A stretch of 64,000 bases of DNA from Nostoc sp. TCL240-02 (GCF_013343235.1 NZ_CP040094.1:3658501-3722500); one strand, 5' to 3'; shown: positions 28,912 through 38,626, numbered from the stretch's first letter. The notes: generated by a model from the letters alone, not told the origin. Translations and numbers: made by a program.

Positions 28912-29751
28912 ATGGCTGTTTTAAATTTAGAATCGGTAGCAGATTTAGACAAAAAACCAGAGCTAACAGTCACAGACAAGATTAATTACCCAGTAACGCC
29001 GCCTTCAAGGGTAGTATATAGCATTATTTGTGCATTTCCTGGACAAGTGGGATTTTGCATCCCTCAGATTAGCGAAGATCCAAAATATGTGGAACGTCTT
29101 GTTGCCTTGATTGCTAATGAGCCTTTGGTAATAGATCGGCAAGTCAATAATACTATGGTAGGGTCAATTGCCATTACCTATAAATCTGATGTCATGTCAG
29201 ATGTTGATATGCGATCGCACTTGGCTAATTTGATTGAGTTGGCTGGTAATCCAGAAGTGGTACTAGCAACTGCAAATCAGTTGAAACCATACTCAGCGTT
29301 AGTGGCAAGAGAAGACAGGCAGGATAGAAAGCCAGCAATGCAACCACAGAAGCCGAAATCAGCAACATTCTCTTTATCTTCTGCGGATACATCAGTCTCT
29401 AAGACTAAAAGCAATTCGGTATCTTCGGCTCATTTTGTAACTCAACAAGCAAGAAAGCCTGCAAAAGTAACTTATAGCATTGCTCATGCCATTCCCGGAA
29501 GAGTGCGGTTTCGTGTACCGCGAATTGCCTGCGATCCCAAATATGCCCAACGGTTAGAGGCATTACTCAAATCAGATTCTACAGTTACCAGTGAGCGAGT
29601 TAATAGCGCTGCTAAATCAGTTGTCATTACCTATAAAACTGGAATGATGCGGGATTCTCAGAAGCAAGTGCAAAGCTTTTTGTCAGCAGCAATATCTCAT
29701 CTAGCCAATCTAATTGAATCTGCCAATGATCCCGCCACAGCGATAAGTTAG
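28912..29751 (+). CDS. Soluble protein with two HMA2-like domains
   Basis: A 279-residue protein. The second domain (about 185-275) has the full motif AIPGRVRFRVPRI; the first (about 34-112) is similar over its length, but the motif is changed to AFPGQVGFCIPQI, losing both arginines. A Lys/Ser-rich linker joins them. A strong ribosome site (GGAGGGG) precedes ATG 28912. There is no clear membrane segment. Together with its neighbours it forms one direction of transcription; the domain is shared with the P-type ATPase 142 bases downstream, so it probably works with that pump. Confidence 0.75.
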   Translation: MAVLNLESVADLDKKPELTVTDKINYPVTPPSRVVYSIICAFPGQVGFCIPQISEDPKYVERLVALIANEPLVIDRQVNNTMVGSIAITYKSDVMSDVDMRSHLANLIELAGNPEVVLATANQLKPYSALVAREDRQDRKPAMQPQKPKSATFSLSSADTSVSKTKSNSVSSAHFVTQQARKPAKVTYSIAHAIPGRVRFRVPRIACDPKYAQRLEALLKSDSTVTSERVNSAAKSVVITYKTGMMRDSQKQVQSFLSAAISHLANLIESANDPATAIS

Positions 29752-29893
29752 CTAAGAAATCTAGCAAATGATAAATAACCAAACTGTTGATAGCTAATCA
29801 ATCTCGCAGGATTGGTGGCTAATTTGCTCTCTATACCCCAGCAAAGAGCCTGATTTTTATCGAAGTGTAACAATTTTGGATTAAACAAAAGTA

Positions 29894-32146
29894 ATGGCAA
29901 AAGTAGCACTGCAACTCCCATCACCTCCAAAATCTCAATTCACTGTGTTGGAAGGAAATGGAAAAGCTTCTTTAACTGACACTAATGGACATTCTCGAAG
30001 AGAGTTCCCTAACGTTACCTACAGCATTGTTCATACAACTCCGGGAAGACTGCGGTTTCGCCTACCTCGTTTACGCTGTGATGCAGATTATGCCAAGCGT
30101 CTCGAAGTATTGTTAACAGCAGATGCGCTGGTAAAGAATGTCCGTGTCAAGCCTGCGGCAATGTCGGTTGCAGTTACTTATAAATCTGATAAAGTTTCCG
30201 ATGCGAAGATGCGATCGCACCTTCACGATTTGATTCAGGCTGCAAGTGTTGTAGTCGTTCTCAAAAACTCTGCATCATTATCGGAAACCAAAAAAGAGAA
30301 CTCTTGGCCAGGTTTACAACTCTCGGCTGTTGCGACTACTTTAGCAGTGCTGGGAGGCCCGCTAGGATTACCGATCCCGCCTTTGATAGTAGTGCTTCCA
30401 ATCGCTCTAGCTACACTACCCGTTATGCAACGAGCCTGGGAAGGTATTAGGGGAGAGCAAAAATTGAATATTGACTTTTTGGATTTAATGGCGATCGCGA
30501 TTACTACCTTCCAAGGGCAATTTCTCACACCATCGCTGATGCTGGGTTTAATTGAAGTGGGCGAAAATATCCGCGATCGCACGGCTCGTTCTTCTGCTCA
30601 ACAAACTCTAGATTTACTTAGTTCTTTAGGGCAATTTGTCTGGGTGGAACGCAATGGCGAAAAGCAACAAATTCCCATTCAAGATGTGCAGCGTGGCGAT
30701 ACAGTAATTGTTTATCCTGGCGAACAAGTGCCGGTTGATGGTCGCATTTTGCGAGGTAAAGCCCTGCTAGATGAGCAAAAACTAACTGGCGAGTCGATGC
30801 CAGTTTTGAAGAAAAAGGGACAACCGGTTTTTGCTTCAACGTTGGTAAGGGAAGGACGAATTTATATTCTTGCAGAATGGATAGGCAATGATACCCGCGC
30901 CGGACAGAGCATTAAGTTAATGCAAGAAGCGCCTGTCCACGATACGCGGATGGAGAATTATGCCACGAAATTTGCTCAAAAAGCTGTTATGCCAACTTTG
31001 TTACTTGCTGGGGCAGTATTTGCCGCAACCCGTAACCCCTCACGGACAGCCAGCGTTTTAACTCTAGACTTTGCTACAGGTATTCGAGTATCAGTCCCGA
31101 CAACAGTTTTAGCAGCATTAACTTATGCAGCGCGGCGGGGAATTCTCATCCGTAGCGGACGGGCGTTAGAACAACTAGCAGAAGTTGATACTATAGTTTT
31201 TGATAAGACGGGGACACTGACTAAAGGAGAAGTCGATGTAGTCAGTGTGGAAAGTCTCAATCCAGCAACCTCAAGATTGCGGGTGTTGGAATTGGCAGCT
31301 GCCGCCGAACAGCGTTTAACTCATCCAGTAGCAGAGGCAATTGTTCGCTATGCCGAAGCAGAGCAAGTGGAAATTTTGCTGCGTAGCAAGTGGGATTATC
31401 AACTAGGTTTGGGTGTCCAAGCTCAGATTGATGGAGAGACAGTTTATGTTGGGAGCGATCGCTTTTTGCGCTCCAGTAGCATTGATACCGCAGCGTTAAA
31501 TGGTCAACAAAAATCTGCAAATTCAGCGATTTATGTAGCCAGCAACGGGCAACTTCAAGGTATTATTAAATATAGTGATGTTCTCCGTCCCGAAAGCCGG
31601 GAAGTCATCACAGCACTTTCGACGGTCGAAGGTGTAGAGATTCACATGTTAACCGGCGATAATAAGCGAACTGCTACTGCTGTTGCTGCTCAACTTGGTA
31701 TTTTGCCAACGCATACTCACGCCGAAGCTTTTCCGGAACAAAAGGCAACAGTTGTCCGCCAACTACACGAACAAGGTAAAACAGTTGCATTTGTAGGCGA
31801 TGGGATCAACGATTCGCCAGCTTTAGCCTACGCTGATGTTTCCGTATCCTTTGCCAACAGTTCTGAGATTGCCCGCGAGACAGCAGACTTAGTGTTGATG
31901 CAGAATGACTTGTATGGTTTATTAGAAGCAATCGCGATCGCTCGTCAAGCCAAGCAATTGATTCGGCAAAACACAGGACTTGTTGCTGTTCCTAATTTAG
32001 CAGCATTAGCGATCGCCGTTTTCTTTGGTCTTAACCCCTTAGCTGCAACAGTAGTCAACAATGGCTCAACCGTAGTTGCCGGAGTCAACGGTTTGCGTCC
32101 AATTCTTAAAAGTTCTCGACATAAAACTCTACCAGCGGCAAGATGA
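29894..32146 (+). CDS. P1B-type metal-transporting ATPase with HMA2-like N-terminus
   Basis: A 750-residue P-type ATPase. The N-terminal domain (about 40-115) contains HTTPGRLRFRLPRLRCD. The actuator loop has LTGES (about 297-301), the phosphorylation site is DKTGTLT (about 436-442) and the hinge is GDGIND (about 635). The core layout with two extra N-terminal helices is that of heavy-metal P1B pumps. The membrane motif that in Cu/Zn pumps reads CPC is here TLDFATGIRVSVP (about 389-401), without cysteine, so the transported ion is not the usual soft metal. A Fur-like site at the head of the cluster makes iron the leading candidate (inference). It compares to the P1B-6 pumps of ferrosome operons. 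Confidence 0.9.
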   Translation: MAKVALQLPSPPKSQFTVLEGNGKASLTDTNGHSRREFPNVTYSIVHTTPGRLRFRLPRLRCDADYAKRLEVLLTADALVKNVRVKPAAMSVAVTYKSDKVSDAKMRSHLHDLIQAASVVVVLKNSASLSETKKENSWPGLQLSAVATTLAVLGGPLGLPIPPLIVVLPIALATLPVMQRAWEGIRGEQKLNIDFLDLMAIAITTFQGQFLTPSLMLGLIEVGENIRDRTARSSAQQTLDLLSSLGQFVWVERNGEKQQIPIQDVQRGDTVIVYPGEQVPVDGRILRGKALLDEQKLTGESMPVLKKKGQPVFASTLVREGRIYILAEWIGNDTRAGQSIKLMQEAPVHDTRMENYATKFAQKAVMPTLLLAGAVFAATRNPSRTASVLTLDFATGIRVSVPTTVLAALTYAARRGILIRSGRALEQLAEVDTIVFDKTGTLTKGEVDVVSVESLNPATSRLRVLELAAAAEQRLTHPVAEAIVRYAEAEQVEILLRSKWDYQLGLGVQAQIDGETVYVGSDRFLRSSSIDTAALNGQQKSANSAIYVASNGQLQGIIKYSDVLRPESREVITALSTVEGVEIHMLTGDNKRTATAVAAQLGILPTHTHAEAFPEQKATVVRQLHEQGKTVAFVGDGINDSPALAYADVSVSFANSSEIARETADLVLMQNDLYGLLEAIAIARQAKQLIRQNTGLVAVPNLAALAIAVFFGLNPLAATVVNNGSTVVAGVNGLRPILKSSRHKTLPAAR

Positions 32147-32216
32147 TCCAACTATGCCGACAAGAGTATCTTAAAAGGCTTTCCCAGATTTCTCAATTAA
32201 CAGGAGGAAATTGAAT

Positions 32217-32522
32217 ATGGCTAAAATTAGTGATTTTGTTGAAGATGCAGGCGCTCCCGGTATTATAGTCGGAATTGGTGCAGTCCTCTTAGCACCTGTT
32301 CTGCTGCCCATTGTCGCTGGAGTTGGTAAACCCTTCGTCAAGTCAGTCATCAAAGGCGGAATTGGTCTTTATGAAAGAAGCAAAGGAACCATTGCAGAAA
32401 TGGGAGAAACCTGGGAAGACATGGTAGCCGAAGCCAGAGCTGAACTTGCTGATGAAAAAGAAACACCCGTATTTGAAGCTAGTGCCACCAATGCGGATAA
32501 TGTCGCCGATAATGGTGCGTAA
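32217..32522 (+). CDS. DUF5132 family small protein
   Basis: A 101-residue protein with a glycine- and proline-rich hydrophobic N-terminal segment (GIIVGIGAVLLAPVLLPIVAG in part, about residues 12-33), likely membrane-inserted. A charged helix with GETWEDMVAEARAEL follows. This is the pattern of DUF5132, which in cyanobacteria is found next to HMA2 and P-type ATPase genes. ATG 32217 is chosen because AGGAGG lies 10 bases ahead. It follows the ATPase gene by 70 bases. It could be a structural or lipid-associated factor of the same system; nothing firmer can be said. Confidence 0.75.
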   Translation: MAKISDFVEDAGAPGIIVGIGAVLLAPVLLPIVAGVGKPFVKSVIKGGIGLYERSKGTIAEMGETWEDMVAEARAELADEKETPVFEASATNADNVADNGA

Positions 32523-32594
32523 TTTCATCTGCCCATTAGCAAGTTAAAATCTTTGCCATGGGCAACTTCCAATTACCAAAATATCAAATTAGTA

Positions 32595-32766
32595 AGGTGC
32601 GTTACGGTATTCCACCTAACGCACCTACGAAAATAGCAAAAAAATTGTAGGTTGGGGAGCCACTGCGTTGCGCGGGTTTCCCGCGTTGTAGCAAGTGGCG
32701 TTGGAGGCTTTGCCAAAGCCAACATTCTGATATATGTTGGGTTGCGCTCCGCTTCACCCAACCTAC
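32595..32766. repeat. Dispersed inverted-repeat block
   Basis: The 370-base gap after the DUF5132 gene has no gene. It holds AGGTGCGTTA/TAACGCACCT (32595-32604, 32617-32626) and then GTAGGTTGGG (32647-32656) facing CCCAACCTAC (32757-32766), with further repeats inside. Both are the kind of multi-copy intergenic repeats common in Nostoc. A CTCTGCGTCCTCTGCGGTT segment follows near 32797. Confidence 0.6.
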
Positions 32767-32892
32767 GTCTCTCTCGCTCCTCTTATTCCTCTGTGTTCTC
32801 TGCGTCCTCTGCGGTTCGTTTTTCCTTAATTTTTGACAATAACAAACCCACAACAAAGAATCCACCTTCATACAAGTCAAAAAGGCAGTTGT

Positions 32893-33471
32893 ATGTTGAC
32901 AAATGGTTATAGCACTTACAATAAAATGCCGGAAATTATAGACAAAACCAGCTTCAAGACATCACCACAACCTATATCTACAAAAGTTGTAAGTTCGACT
33001 CCTGGAAGATTGCGGTTGAGAGTGGCTCATTCCCATCGTCAACCAGAAAAAATGCAAAGCATCGCCAATGCTTTATTAGCAAATCCTCACATTAATCAAG
33101 TAAAGATAAATGTCCATCATGGCAGTATTGTTATCAATGACGATGGTAAAGATGGGAGTCTAGAAAATGTGCTAGCAACACTTAAAGATTTAGGAATAAT
33201 TTTTGCTGATGTTACCGAGGGTAACACCGAGGCAGCAGCAGAAGTCTCATCTGCGCTTGTTGACTTAAACCAACGTGTTAAACAGTCAACGCATGGTGCT
33301 TTTGATCTGCGAATTCTTTTCCCTTTGGGATTAGCTAGCCTTTCACTGCGACAATTACTAAATAAAGGATTGCAGTTAGAAGTTATTCCTTGGTATGTTT
33401 TAGCATGGTATGCTTTTGATAGCTTTATTAAGTTGCATAGAACTAGCCAAGAAGAATCAGCAAATGAGTAA
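32893..33471 (+). CDS. HMA2-like domain protein with membrane segment
   Basis: A 192-residue protein. One HMA2-like domain (about 30-105) begins KVVSSTPGRLRLRVAHS and has the helix-strand pattern of the others. The C-terminal part has two short hydrophobic stretches (LRILFPLGLASLSL and LEVIPWYVLAWYAFDSFI), so it may be anchored. I prefer ATG 32893; a TTG at 32833 would add 20 residues from the repeat region. It is the last plus-strand gene of the block, convergent with the WD40 gene 9 bases away. Confidence 0.75.
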   Translation: MLTNGYSTYNKMPEIIDKTSFKTSPQPISTKVVSSTPGRLRLRVAHSHRQPEKMQSIANALLANPHINQVKINVHHGSIVINDDGKDGSLENVLATLKDLGIIFADVTEGNTEAAAEVSSALVDLNQRVKQSTHGAFDLRILFPLGLASLSLRQLLNKGLQLEVIPWYVLAWYAFDSFIKLHRTSQEESANE

Positions 33472-33480
33472 CCAAAAAGC

Positions 33481-35835
33481 TTAATTTATCTGCCAAATTT
33501 TGATGGTTTTATCAGAACTAGCACTAGCCAAAAATTGACCATCATGGCTAATAGCAATAGAGTTTACTGCCCCTGAGTGTTCTGTGATAGTTTGCAGTAA
33601 CTCTCCCGTCTGCAAATGCCAAATTTTGATGGTTTTGTCTACGCTACCGCTAAAGAGAATTTCTCCATCAGGACTAACAGCTAAGGCTCTTACCTCTTCT
33701 AAATGTCCAGTCAAGGTATGTAGCACTTTATCTGTAGCCAAATGCCAAATTTTGATAGTTTTGTCTGCACTACCGCTAAAAAGAATTTCGCCATCAGGAC
33801 TGATGATTACTGATTTCACCTCAGCCGAATGTCCGTTGAGGGTGCGTAATGGCTCTCCCGTGCGTGGATTCCACAGCCTAATTTTGTTGTCAGAACTACC
33901 GCTAGCAAGGATTGTCCCATCGGGGCTGATAGCAGCAGCATTAACTGCGAATGAATGCCAAAGGGTAGAAATGCGATTGCCTTTATGCAAATTCCAAATT
34001 TTGATTTTATTACTACCACTAGCAAGAATTTGCCCGTCAGGACTGATTGCGATGCAGTTAACCGGTTTTTGATGTCCTAACAGAGTGTGGAGGAGTTTAT
34101 CAGAATTGAGATTCCATACTTTGACATTACTTCTGGGATGTTGGCAACTACCAACGGCGAGATAATGTCCATCAGGACTAATCGCAACAGAGGATATTTT
34201 GCCTAAATCTTCTGTGAGGGTGCGGATAAGTTTGCCGCTTTTAAGATTCCATATTTTGATAGTTTTATCTGCACACCCGCTAACTAAACTTTCACAATCA
34301 GGACTAATGACGACAGATGTCACTTTTTCTGAATGTCCAGTTAGGGTATGGCTGAGAACGATATGTTGTAGTGTAACTTGGTGTTTGAGGTTGGCGACGC
34401 AATTTAAAATTTCTTCAACATCAGCAAGACTCTGACTATCACCGACTGCGACAAAATATTCTCTTAACTTTTTGATATATTCTTCATCTTTAACGGTGAC
34501 GGCTGATTGCATTGCCTGAAGCGGGTTTGTAGAATCCTTTAGTGATATTTGGCGTAGTTGTAACCATGTATTCACAGAATAATCAAGTTGTTCGTTTGCC
34601 CAAGAACGTAGTTTACCGCCGTAGGCATCGCTTAAATGGCATAAACTCTGGGCTAATTGTAAAGCCAATTCTGGAATCCAGTAACAGCGCTCATTTTCCA
34701 GAGCTTGGTAAACTTGTTTGTAACCAGAGGCAATAACCCCTACTGATTGTAAATCAAAAGTATCTGACAGCAAACTCGGCAGCAACTCTGGTAGTAGCGG
34801 AGGTACACCACGATCAACCAGGTGGTAAATATCTGCTACCCAACCTGCAACCAAACAGTGATAGGTAATCAAAACCTGGCAAAGTTTTTCATAATCCTGA
34901 CGATTGACTTGATATTGTAAAGATAACTTACTAATATCAATTCCTTTTTTATGCCATTTTTCTACCTTTTCTAAAATTTCTAAATTTATCACATTATCTT
35001 TTCCAAGCTGATTAATTTCCTCTAATTTTTCTCCTAATGCTACAAGTTCATCTCTAATTTCCTTCCATTCTAATGCCCGCCTTCTAGCAGATTCTTCCAG
35101 AATTTCTCGATAAGGTAAACGAGCAATTGTTTTATAAAAATAATTGTCTTGCCCTAAACCCCAGTAGGCAATCCTAAAATTTAAATAATCTCCATCATTT
35201 TCGCACTCTAAAATCAAACTTGGCTCTGTTTTCAACATTCCAAACAGAGCTTTAATACTTGATTCACTGTGAAAACGTTTACTATCCCAGGCTCCTGCCA
35301 ATAACTCTGTTGGTCTAATTTGACTGTGTAAAGAGTAATCTTTGTTGAGAAAATCTCTTAATCCTTCAGCTAACATTAACTCAAATTTAAAAATATTTTC
35401 ATCTTTACGATCGCCAAATTGGTCAAAATCTACTTGAGGAGGAGCGATAAAAATTTTAAGTGGAGTGTATCCAGAATTGGTGTGGTCTAAAATTTGTGAA
35501 GGGTATAATCTTAAGGGCCAGCTATCAAAAATTTTATTGACTTCTGGTAACTTAAGCGCTGTTTCTCGCTCTTGTGCGACTATTCTTAATCGTGTTTGGT
35601 GATTATCGGCTACTAATTGCTGTTGGAAAATTCTTGCTTGTTCCAAATCTTTAACATCACCGCTTTTTTTATTTGAAGGATTTAGAACTTTGAGTATTTC
35701 AGGAATTGCCTCAATCGGTTCATATTTACTCAGTCCTAAACTAGATTTATTTCTATTTTGTACTAGCTCTGCAACAACAGGTGCAAACTCTAGTACCAGT
35801 TGAATTAGTAACATTAACCCTTGCTGCATAAACAC
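33481..35835 (-). CDS. WD40 seven-repeat protein with large unassigned N-terminal domain
   Basis: A 784-residue protein. Residues about 500-784 form seven WD40 repeats (each ending in IWNL, IWHL or similar), enough for one closed propeller, a protein-protein interaction platform. The first 490 residues have no Walker A, kinase or protease motif that I recognise; they are helical and include LPPLLPELLPSLL-like segments and WPLRLYP. Such N-terminal modules are often found in cyanobacterial signalling or conflict proteins. It lies between the HMA2 block and the PAP2 gene but on the other strand, so a link to that system is only positional. Confidence 0.8.
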   Translation of the reverse strand: MFMQQGLMLLIQLVLEFAPVVAELVQNRNKSSLGLSKYEPIEAIPEILKVLNPSNKKSGDVKDLEQARIFQQQLVADNHQTRLRIVAQERETALKLPEVNKIFDSWPLRLYPSQILDHTNSGYTPLKIFIAPPQVDFDQFGDRKDENIFKFELMLAEGLRDFLNKDYSLHSQIRPTELLAGAWDSKRFHSESSIKALFGMLKTEPSLILECENDGDYLNFRIAYWGLGQDNYFYKTIARLPYREILEESARRRALEWKEIRDELVALGEKLEEINQLGKDNVINLEILEKVEKWHKKGIDISKLSLQYQVNRQDYEKLCQVLITYHCLVAGWVADIYHLVDRGVPPLLPELLPSLLSDTFDLQSVGVIASGYKQVYQALENERCYWIPELALQLAQSLCHLSDAYGGKLRSWANEQLDYSVNTWLQLRQISLKDSTNPLQAMQSAVTVKDEEYIKKLREYFVAVGDSQSLADVEEILNCVANLKHQVTLQHIVLSHTLTGHSEKVTSVVISPDCESLVSGCADKTIKIWNLKSGKLIRTLTEDLGKISSVAISPDGHYLAVGSCQHPRSNVKVWNLNSDKLLHTLLGHQKPVNCIAISPDGQILASGSNKIKIWNLHKGNRISTLWHSFAVNAAAISPDGTILASGSSDNKIRLWNPRTGEPLRTLNGHSAEVKSVIISPDGEILFSGSADKTIKIWHLATDKVLHTLTGHLEEVRALAVSPDGEILFSGSVDKTIKIWHLQTGELLQTITEHSGAVNSIAISHDGQFLASASSDKTIKIWQIN

Positions 35836-36560
35836 ATACCTAGAAACTAATTGAAGAAGAATTCAGAAGTCATAATCAAGACGCTCTCTACAAGACGCTG
35901 TACTATCCGCTTTTTCGGTCAAAATTTAGAATGAATTTTGATTCCTGACTCTTGAATTCTGTTTTGATAAAATAAATAAGCAAGGCTTACATGAAATCAG
36001 GGTAATACTTTCATCCAGCAAATTCATACATAGCCTTGATGTTACTACTTGAGAGTATAGTAACTCAAACTTAAGACATGAAACTCGTTATATGTCAATA
36101 AATCTATGTAGTTAAATCCCTGTAAATTAAAATAAACATAGTATTAAAGAAACTTAATCAACTTGATAGCAACGAGAACTAGATTCACTACTGAGATAGA
36201 TTTCTTCACTCAAAAAAATAGGTATGACTAGAGTAGAGTTGTTCAATAAAGCGCTCTCTTAAAACATCAACAGATAAGTTTATCAGCCTGGTTGCGTTTT
36301 TTGTTTGCAGATTTTGATTTTATTTTGCCAACTTATTTAGTAGCGATTAAAATGATTTCTGGTTAAGAGTAATTAGCTCTAAAAAGCTGAGATTTACTAT
36401 AACTCATGAAAATGTCTTTTAAGCTACTCGGCATTTAATTTGTATAATTAGGGCGGGCAAGATGCCCACCCCACAAGACTTTTATTTAATTTGATTATTT
36501 AACCTAGATGCTTTTCAGCTCACCTAGCCTTCAATCAAAGAATTTTATTATCAATAACAA
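35836..36560. other. Intergenic region, no gene seen
   Basis: About 725 AT-rich bases between the divergent WD40 and PAP2 genes. A short hairpin repeat with GCGGGCAAGATGCCCACCCC lies at about 36453-36472. Promoters of both genes must be here, but no Fur-like palindrome as clear as that at 27587 was found. Confidence 0.45.
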
Positions 36561-36648
36561 ATGGGTACTCCTCACTGTCAAAAACTTCTTAATCAAACCC
36601 ATTGGGTTCAAGCAATACATACTGCTGTTAAGGGAAGAGCTAGATATA

Positions 36649-37582
36649 GAACCCATTTGACATCTAAGAAGAGGCTGCAAGCCTCTGAAGCATTAGCCGA
36701 ATGAAACAAAGATTAACCTTGGCAGTTGCATTATCTAGAGTTCTCTCAAAGTTCTTAACGAGAATTTTGCATCTCTCAATCCAAGCATTTGACCGTTCAA
36801 TTACCCACCTCGCGGCAACCGGAACAAACCCAGATTTCCCTAATTCTTTGTTTTGTTGTTTTGATGGTTTTGCCGAAAGTTCAAACCTGATTTTCGTCAT
36901 CATTTGGGGATAAACTTTTTCTAGCTCCTCCCTCAAATACTCAGGGTGATAACCGTGGTCTAGCAGAATGGTGATTTTGGGAATATTGACGGGTTTTGAC
37001 TGGAAATAATCAATGTTTTTAGTCAACATCTCAATCAAACCCCTATCATCAGATACATTTGCTTTAGTGCAATGAGTAAAGAAGGGAAACCCCAGGGTAT
37101 CAACGGCTAGATGTCTTTTAATGCCATTTGTCGAGAAAGTAGAAACAATACCCTTTCGATGTAATACTCGCATTACAGGTGTTTTTCACCGCTTGAGAGT
37201 CGATAATTATCAGCGTCGTCCACTTAGCTTTTTTTTTACCTGTTCACGCACTCGTCCATGTAAAACTCTCATCAATTCTTCTATCACTCCTTTGGCCCGC
37301 CACTGCTTGTAATGCCAATATACAGTCGAGTAGGGGGGCAAGTCCTTGGGTAAGTCTTCCCAATTGCAGCCATTCTTTAGTTGATAGAAGATGCCATCTA
37401 AGAGTTCTCTTTTTGTCCAGTTGGCGGGTCTAGTCTGTTTCTTAGCAGGCAATATAGTCGGCAGTAGGGGTTCGAGAATTTCCCATTCTTCGTCTGTTAG
37501 GCTGCTAGAGTACGGCATGGCTGCTGGATATGTCTTTTGCCGTCACTCTACTTCAATACAGTAAAAGATGTCAAATGGGTTC
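36649..37582 (-). mobile_element. IS5-family insertion sequence (934 bp)
   Basis: Inverted ends GAACCCATTTGACATCT are exact over at least 17 bases at both ends. A TATA duplication flanks it (36645-36648, 37583-37586); the 4-bp size is confirmed because only it restores the PAP2 reading frame. The two-frame transposase and short duplication fit the IS427 subgroup. Confidence 0.9.
36664..37518 (-). pseudogene. IS5-family transposase (frameshifted)
   Basis: The first frame (37518 down to 37210) carries the DUF4096-type N-terminal part (LTDEEWEILEPLLP). At an A9 tract the coding frame changes to one reading IIIDSQAVKNT, the first DDE residue; shifting at this tract is normal for the subgroup. 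A second change near 37133 is then needed to reach STNGIKRHLAVDTLG, LLDHGYH and WVIERSNAW. That second break looks like a one-base insertion, so this copy is probably inactive. Confidence 0.82.
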
Positions 37583-38546
37583 TATAAAGTAAATGGGCTT
37601 TATCATTCAGAAGCTCTCAAAAGATATCTTGAATCGAGATTATTAGAGGATAAAATAATCTCGCAAGCTCGTGCTAATAGTTACACAGGGAATGTACTTG
37701 TTATTTTTCATCCAGATGAAAGTTTAAATGCGAACGCCGAAGGCGGGTCTTCGACCATCGCATCGTTTATCCAAGAAATTGTCTTAGATTATCGGAAAAA
37801 AGTCAGTAAATCACTTGGTACTAGTAACTTGTATTCCTTTGGCACTAAAGAAAATATTGGTTTCGTTGGGGGTAATAATCGAAACATATTTAATTCAGCC
37901 GTACTGTCTCAAATATCTATGCAGCGACAATTAAACCAAACGGCCAGTCAACTTATTCCGGTTGTTTATGCCCTTGTATGTGGCACTGCACTATTATACG
38001 CATATAATCTTGACGAAGCCATTTTGCTCTTGATCCAGAAGCTGCATACACCACTGCGCGATCGCATCATGCTTGGTATCACTTTTCTAGGCGATCCCCT
38101 AGTAATGCTGATATCTTCTTTGGGGCTGGCGATTAGTCCGTTATATTCTAATCGTCGCAGGCAAGCAACTATCTTGGGTATCGCTGGAGTCGGTGCAATC
38201 TTGCTAAATTGTTTAATGAAAATATTTTTTGGTAGAGCGCGTCCAGCACTGTGGAAGCATATTATTAATGTCGGCCAACACAGTTTTCCTAGCGGCCATG
38301 CAATGGTTTCAATAGTAATTTACGGTTTTACTGGCTATATTCTGGCAAAGCAGTTTCCTGAATGGCGCTTTTGGATTTATGGCTTGACCGTTTTCTTGGT
38401 TGCTGCGATCGGTTTTAGTCGGCTTTACCTGGGAGTACATTGGCTGACTGATGTGACAGCTGGCTATGCCGCAGGTTTGGTGTGGTTAATTGCCTGTATC
38501 CTGATTTTGGAATCGGAACAGTTAGAAGGGCGGTTAGAAACCGCGT

Positions 38547-38626
38547 CTACACAAACAAAACCCACCTTCGTGGGTTAAAAATATTAATTTTCTCTTAGTC
38601 CGCGCAGACGGACTTTGTTTGTGTAG
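38547..38626. repeat. Compound repeat at the end of the PAP2 gene
   Basis: CTACACAAACAAA (38547-38559) faces TTTGTTTGTGTAG (38614-38626). Two small hairpins lie inside, AACCCACCTTCGTGGGTT and AGTCCG/CGGACT. It covers the last 10 codons of the PAP2 frame (STQTKPTFVG), so the repeat has supplied a new C-terminus and possibly a transcription stop. Confidence 0.55.

Larger units (their letters stand above)
36561..38578 (+). pseudogene. PAP2 phosphatase with HMA2-like N-terminal domain, interrupted by an IS5-family element
   Basis: Joining 36561-36648 to 37587-38578 (deleting the IS and one TATA) gives ...V-K-G-R-A-R-Y-K-V-N-G-L in one frame of about 359 residues. The first 100 residues are HMA2-like (AVKGRARYKV, then VLVIFHPDES). 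The rest is a membrane phosphatase of the PAP2 type with KIFFGRARP, SFPSGHAMVS and SRLYLGVHWLTDV, the three catalytic motifs, and about six helices. The downstream piece has its own ATG at 37568 inside the IS end and may still be translated. A dispersed repeat encodes the last residues. Substrate (lipid phosphate or similar) unknown; the shared domain ties it to the metal cluster. Confidence 0.85.
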
